This document shows, in pieces, positions 6,859-7,879 of a DNA stretch of 7,879 nt (within the stretch, counting starts at the first letter, position 1; every line of letters starts with the position of its first letter). Under the pieces are notes generated by a model. The model did not search any database, was not told where the DNA came from, and saw only the letters and a list, made by a program, of their open reading frames with translations. The stretch is taken from positions 1-7,879 of the forward strand of contig CAMWIZ010000032.1 in assembly GCA_947174455.1 (NCBI GenBank), given 5' to 3'. The translations under genes and the position numbers were made by a program. The stretch comes from an uncultured Clostridia bacterium. GTDB taxonomy: Bacteria; Bacillota; Clostridia; Oscillospirales; Acutalibacteraceae.

Positions 6859-7509
6859 ATGGCGAAGCGAGAAAACATTTCCTCATCGGTTATCAGACGT
6901 TTGCCAAGGTATTATCGTTTTTTGCTTGATTTGGAGCGTCAGGGCATTGCCCGCATAAGTTCTAAAGAGCTTGCCGTAAGAATGAGTACCACTGCATCAC
7001 AGGTTAGACAGGACTTTAACTGTTTTGGTGAATTTGGTCAGCAGGGGATAGGCTACAGTGTTGAACAGCTGCGTGATGAGATTGAAACAATTCTGGGTAT
7101 AAAGCAGCACTATCCGTCAATATTGGTCGGTGCAGGAAATATAGGCACTGCTATAGCTAATCAAGTAATTTTTGAGTCAAGATGCTTCGATTTGGTGGGC
7201 ATTTTTGATAAGGATGTAAATAAAATTGGAAAAAAGATAAAGAATATTTCGATTATGAGTACAGACGACATTGAGTACTTTTGTAACAAAACCACAGTTA
7301 TGACTGCCATACTATGTGTTCCAAAAGAGGCTGCCGAAAGTCTTTCGCACAGGCTTTATGATATTGGCATAAGAAGCTTTTGGAACTTTAGTCACTATGA
7401 CTTGAGTATGAGTTTGCCTGATGTAATAGTTGAAAATGTTCATCTTAGTGATAGTCTTATGGCACTTTGTTTTCGATTGAACCAGACCCTTAATTCGGAA
7501 AAATTATGA
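6859..7509 (+). CDS. rex: Redox-sensing transcriptional repressor Rex
   Basis: 216 residues, a normal Rex length. Rex is a homodimeric repressor that binds DNA when NAD+ dominates and lets go when NADH rises, controlling fermentation and electron-transfer genes in Gram-positives. The winged-helix domain is at about 1-80, with RLPRYYRFL (14-22), RISSKELA (32-39), TASQVRQDF (45-53) and FGQQGIGY (59-66). The Rossmann domain begins at ILVGAGNIG (88-96), with D117 ending the second strand (GIFDKD), where NAD-type proteins hold the ribose. The C-terminal helix (about 194-213) is the domain-swapped dimer helix. GGAGG at 6847-6851 lies 7 bases before the ATG. There is no terminator and only a poor promoter in the 61 bases after icd, so co-transcription with icd is likely. 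I did not find a convincing TTGTTAA-type Rex operator in the window, so the targets are unknown. Confidence 0.96.
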   Translation: MAKRENISSSVIRRLPRYYRFLLDLERQGIARISSKELAVRMSTTASQVRQDFNCFGEFGQQGIGYSVEQLRDEIETILGIKQHYPSILVGAGNIGTAIANQVIFESRCFDLVGIFDKDVNKIGKKIKNISIMSTDDIEYFCNKTTVMTAILCVPKEAAESLSHRLYDIGIRSFWNFSHYDLSMSLPDVIVENVHLSDSLMALCFRLNQTLNSEKL

Positions 7510-7535
7510 ATAAACAGGTTGAATTTTAGTATGAT

Positions 7536-7568
7536 AGCTCCGCATAACTCTAGATGTTGTGCGGAGCT
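7536..7568. repeat. Strong dyad/hairpin between rex and the WYL-type regulator
   Basis: AGCTCCGCATAAC (7536-7548) pairs with GTTGTGCGGAGCT (7556-7568): 13 pairs with one G-U and a 7-base loop. No T run follows on either strand, so it is not a classical terminator. A TATGAT box (7530-7535) abuts its left edge, but I see no good -35. It could be an operator, a processing or stability hairpin, or an atypical terminator. Confidence 0.6.
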
Positions 7569-7584
7569 TAGTTATAGGTGCATT

Positions 7585-7879
7585 ATGAAAATTGACAGAA
7601 TAATTGCTATTCTTTCCATTCTTTCTCAGAAAGAAAAGGTCACAGCATCTGAACTGGCTGAACGTTTTGAAGTATCACGCAGAACCATTTTGCGTGATAT
7701 TGAACATTTGAACCGTTCCGGGATTCCTATAGTTACAGTTCAAGGCAATGGTGGCGGTATTTCTGTAATGGAAAGCTATAGAATGGACAAAACTTTGATT
7801 TCAAGCACAGATATGCAGTCTATACTTGCAGGTCTAAAAAGCCTGGACAGTGTCAGCGGTGACAACGGATACCGTATGC
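7585..7879 (+). CDS. YafY/DeoR-type HTH_11 (probable WYL) transcriptional regulator, 3' end outside window
   Basis: Only the first 98 codons are present; the frame is open to the window end. Residues 1-60 form an HTH_11 winged helix: MKIDRIIAILSIL, then TASELAERFEVSRRTILRDI (20-39) as the helix-turn-helix, then HLNRSGIPI and the wing with GNGGGI (54-59). This N-terminus is typical of the YafY family, whose missing C-terminal part would be a WYL ligand-binding domain of about 200 residues; that domain is inferred, not seen. AGGTG (7576-7580), 4 bases before ATG 7585, fits the 3' part of AGGAGGTG. It lies 75 bases after rex, with a strong hairpin between them, so it may be in the rex transcript or separately controlled. 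Its ligand and targets cannot be told from the sequence. Confidence 0.88.
   Translation, partial: MKIDRIIAILSILSQKEKVTASELAERFEVSRRTILRDIEHLNRSGIPIVTVQGNGGGISVMESYRMDKTLISSTDMQSILAGLKSLDSVSGDNGYRM

Overview
The window is AT-rich, densely coded bacterial DNA with every gene on the plus strand. Most genes have strong AGGAGG-type ribosome binding sites and most promoters look like sigma-A sites. It carries a single-chain aconitase, a eukaryote-type NADP isocitrate dehydrogenase and Rex. Together these suggest an anaerobic low-GC Firmicute, most likely a gut clostridium of the Ruminococcaceae/Oscillospiraceae kind. That placement is inferred from codon usage and gene content, not from a marker gene.

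Layout: (1) 20-2089 is a 689-residue signalling protein with domains REC, HD-GYP, PAS and GGDEF. The phosphodiesterase half looks intact; the cyclase signature is altered to GGNEF. (2) 2090-2326 is a 237-base gap with an extended -10 promoter and an AU-rich, foldable leader. (3) 2327-3322 starts at TTG and encodes a Stealth-family sugar-phosphate transferase, likely for a surface or capsular phosphoglycan. (4) 3323-3504 holds the aconitase promoter and leader. (5) 3505-5436 is acn. (6) 5437-5585 holds a probable intrinsic terminator with a promoter embedded in its 3' side, then a Shine-Dalgarno separated from the icd start by a hairpin. (7) 5586-6797 is icd. (8) 6859-7509 is rex, 61 bases after icd with no visible terminator between. 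(9) A strong hairpin at 7536-7568 precedes the 5' part of a DeoR/YafY-type (HTH_11, probably WYL) regulator, cut by the window end.

acn and icd form the oxidative arm from citrate to 2-oxoglutarate, which in such anaerobes mainly supplies glutamate carbon and NADPH. No citrate synthase lies in the window. Rex, an NAD(H)-redox repressor, sits next to icd, but I could not find a convincing Rex operator here. The first two genes concern c-di-GMP signalling and surface glycans and have no demonstrated link to the metabolic cluster.

I found no tRNA, rRNA, CRISPR array, insertion sequence or phage gene, and no gene-free stretch over 300 bases. The protein families are known ones. The most unusual signals are non-coding: the hairpin that appears to bring a distant Shine-Dalgarno into register with the icd start, the terminator/promoter overlap before it, and the dyad before the last regulator.
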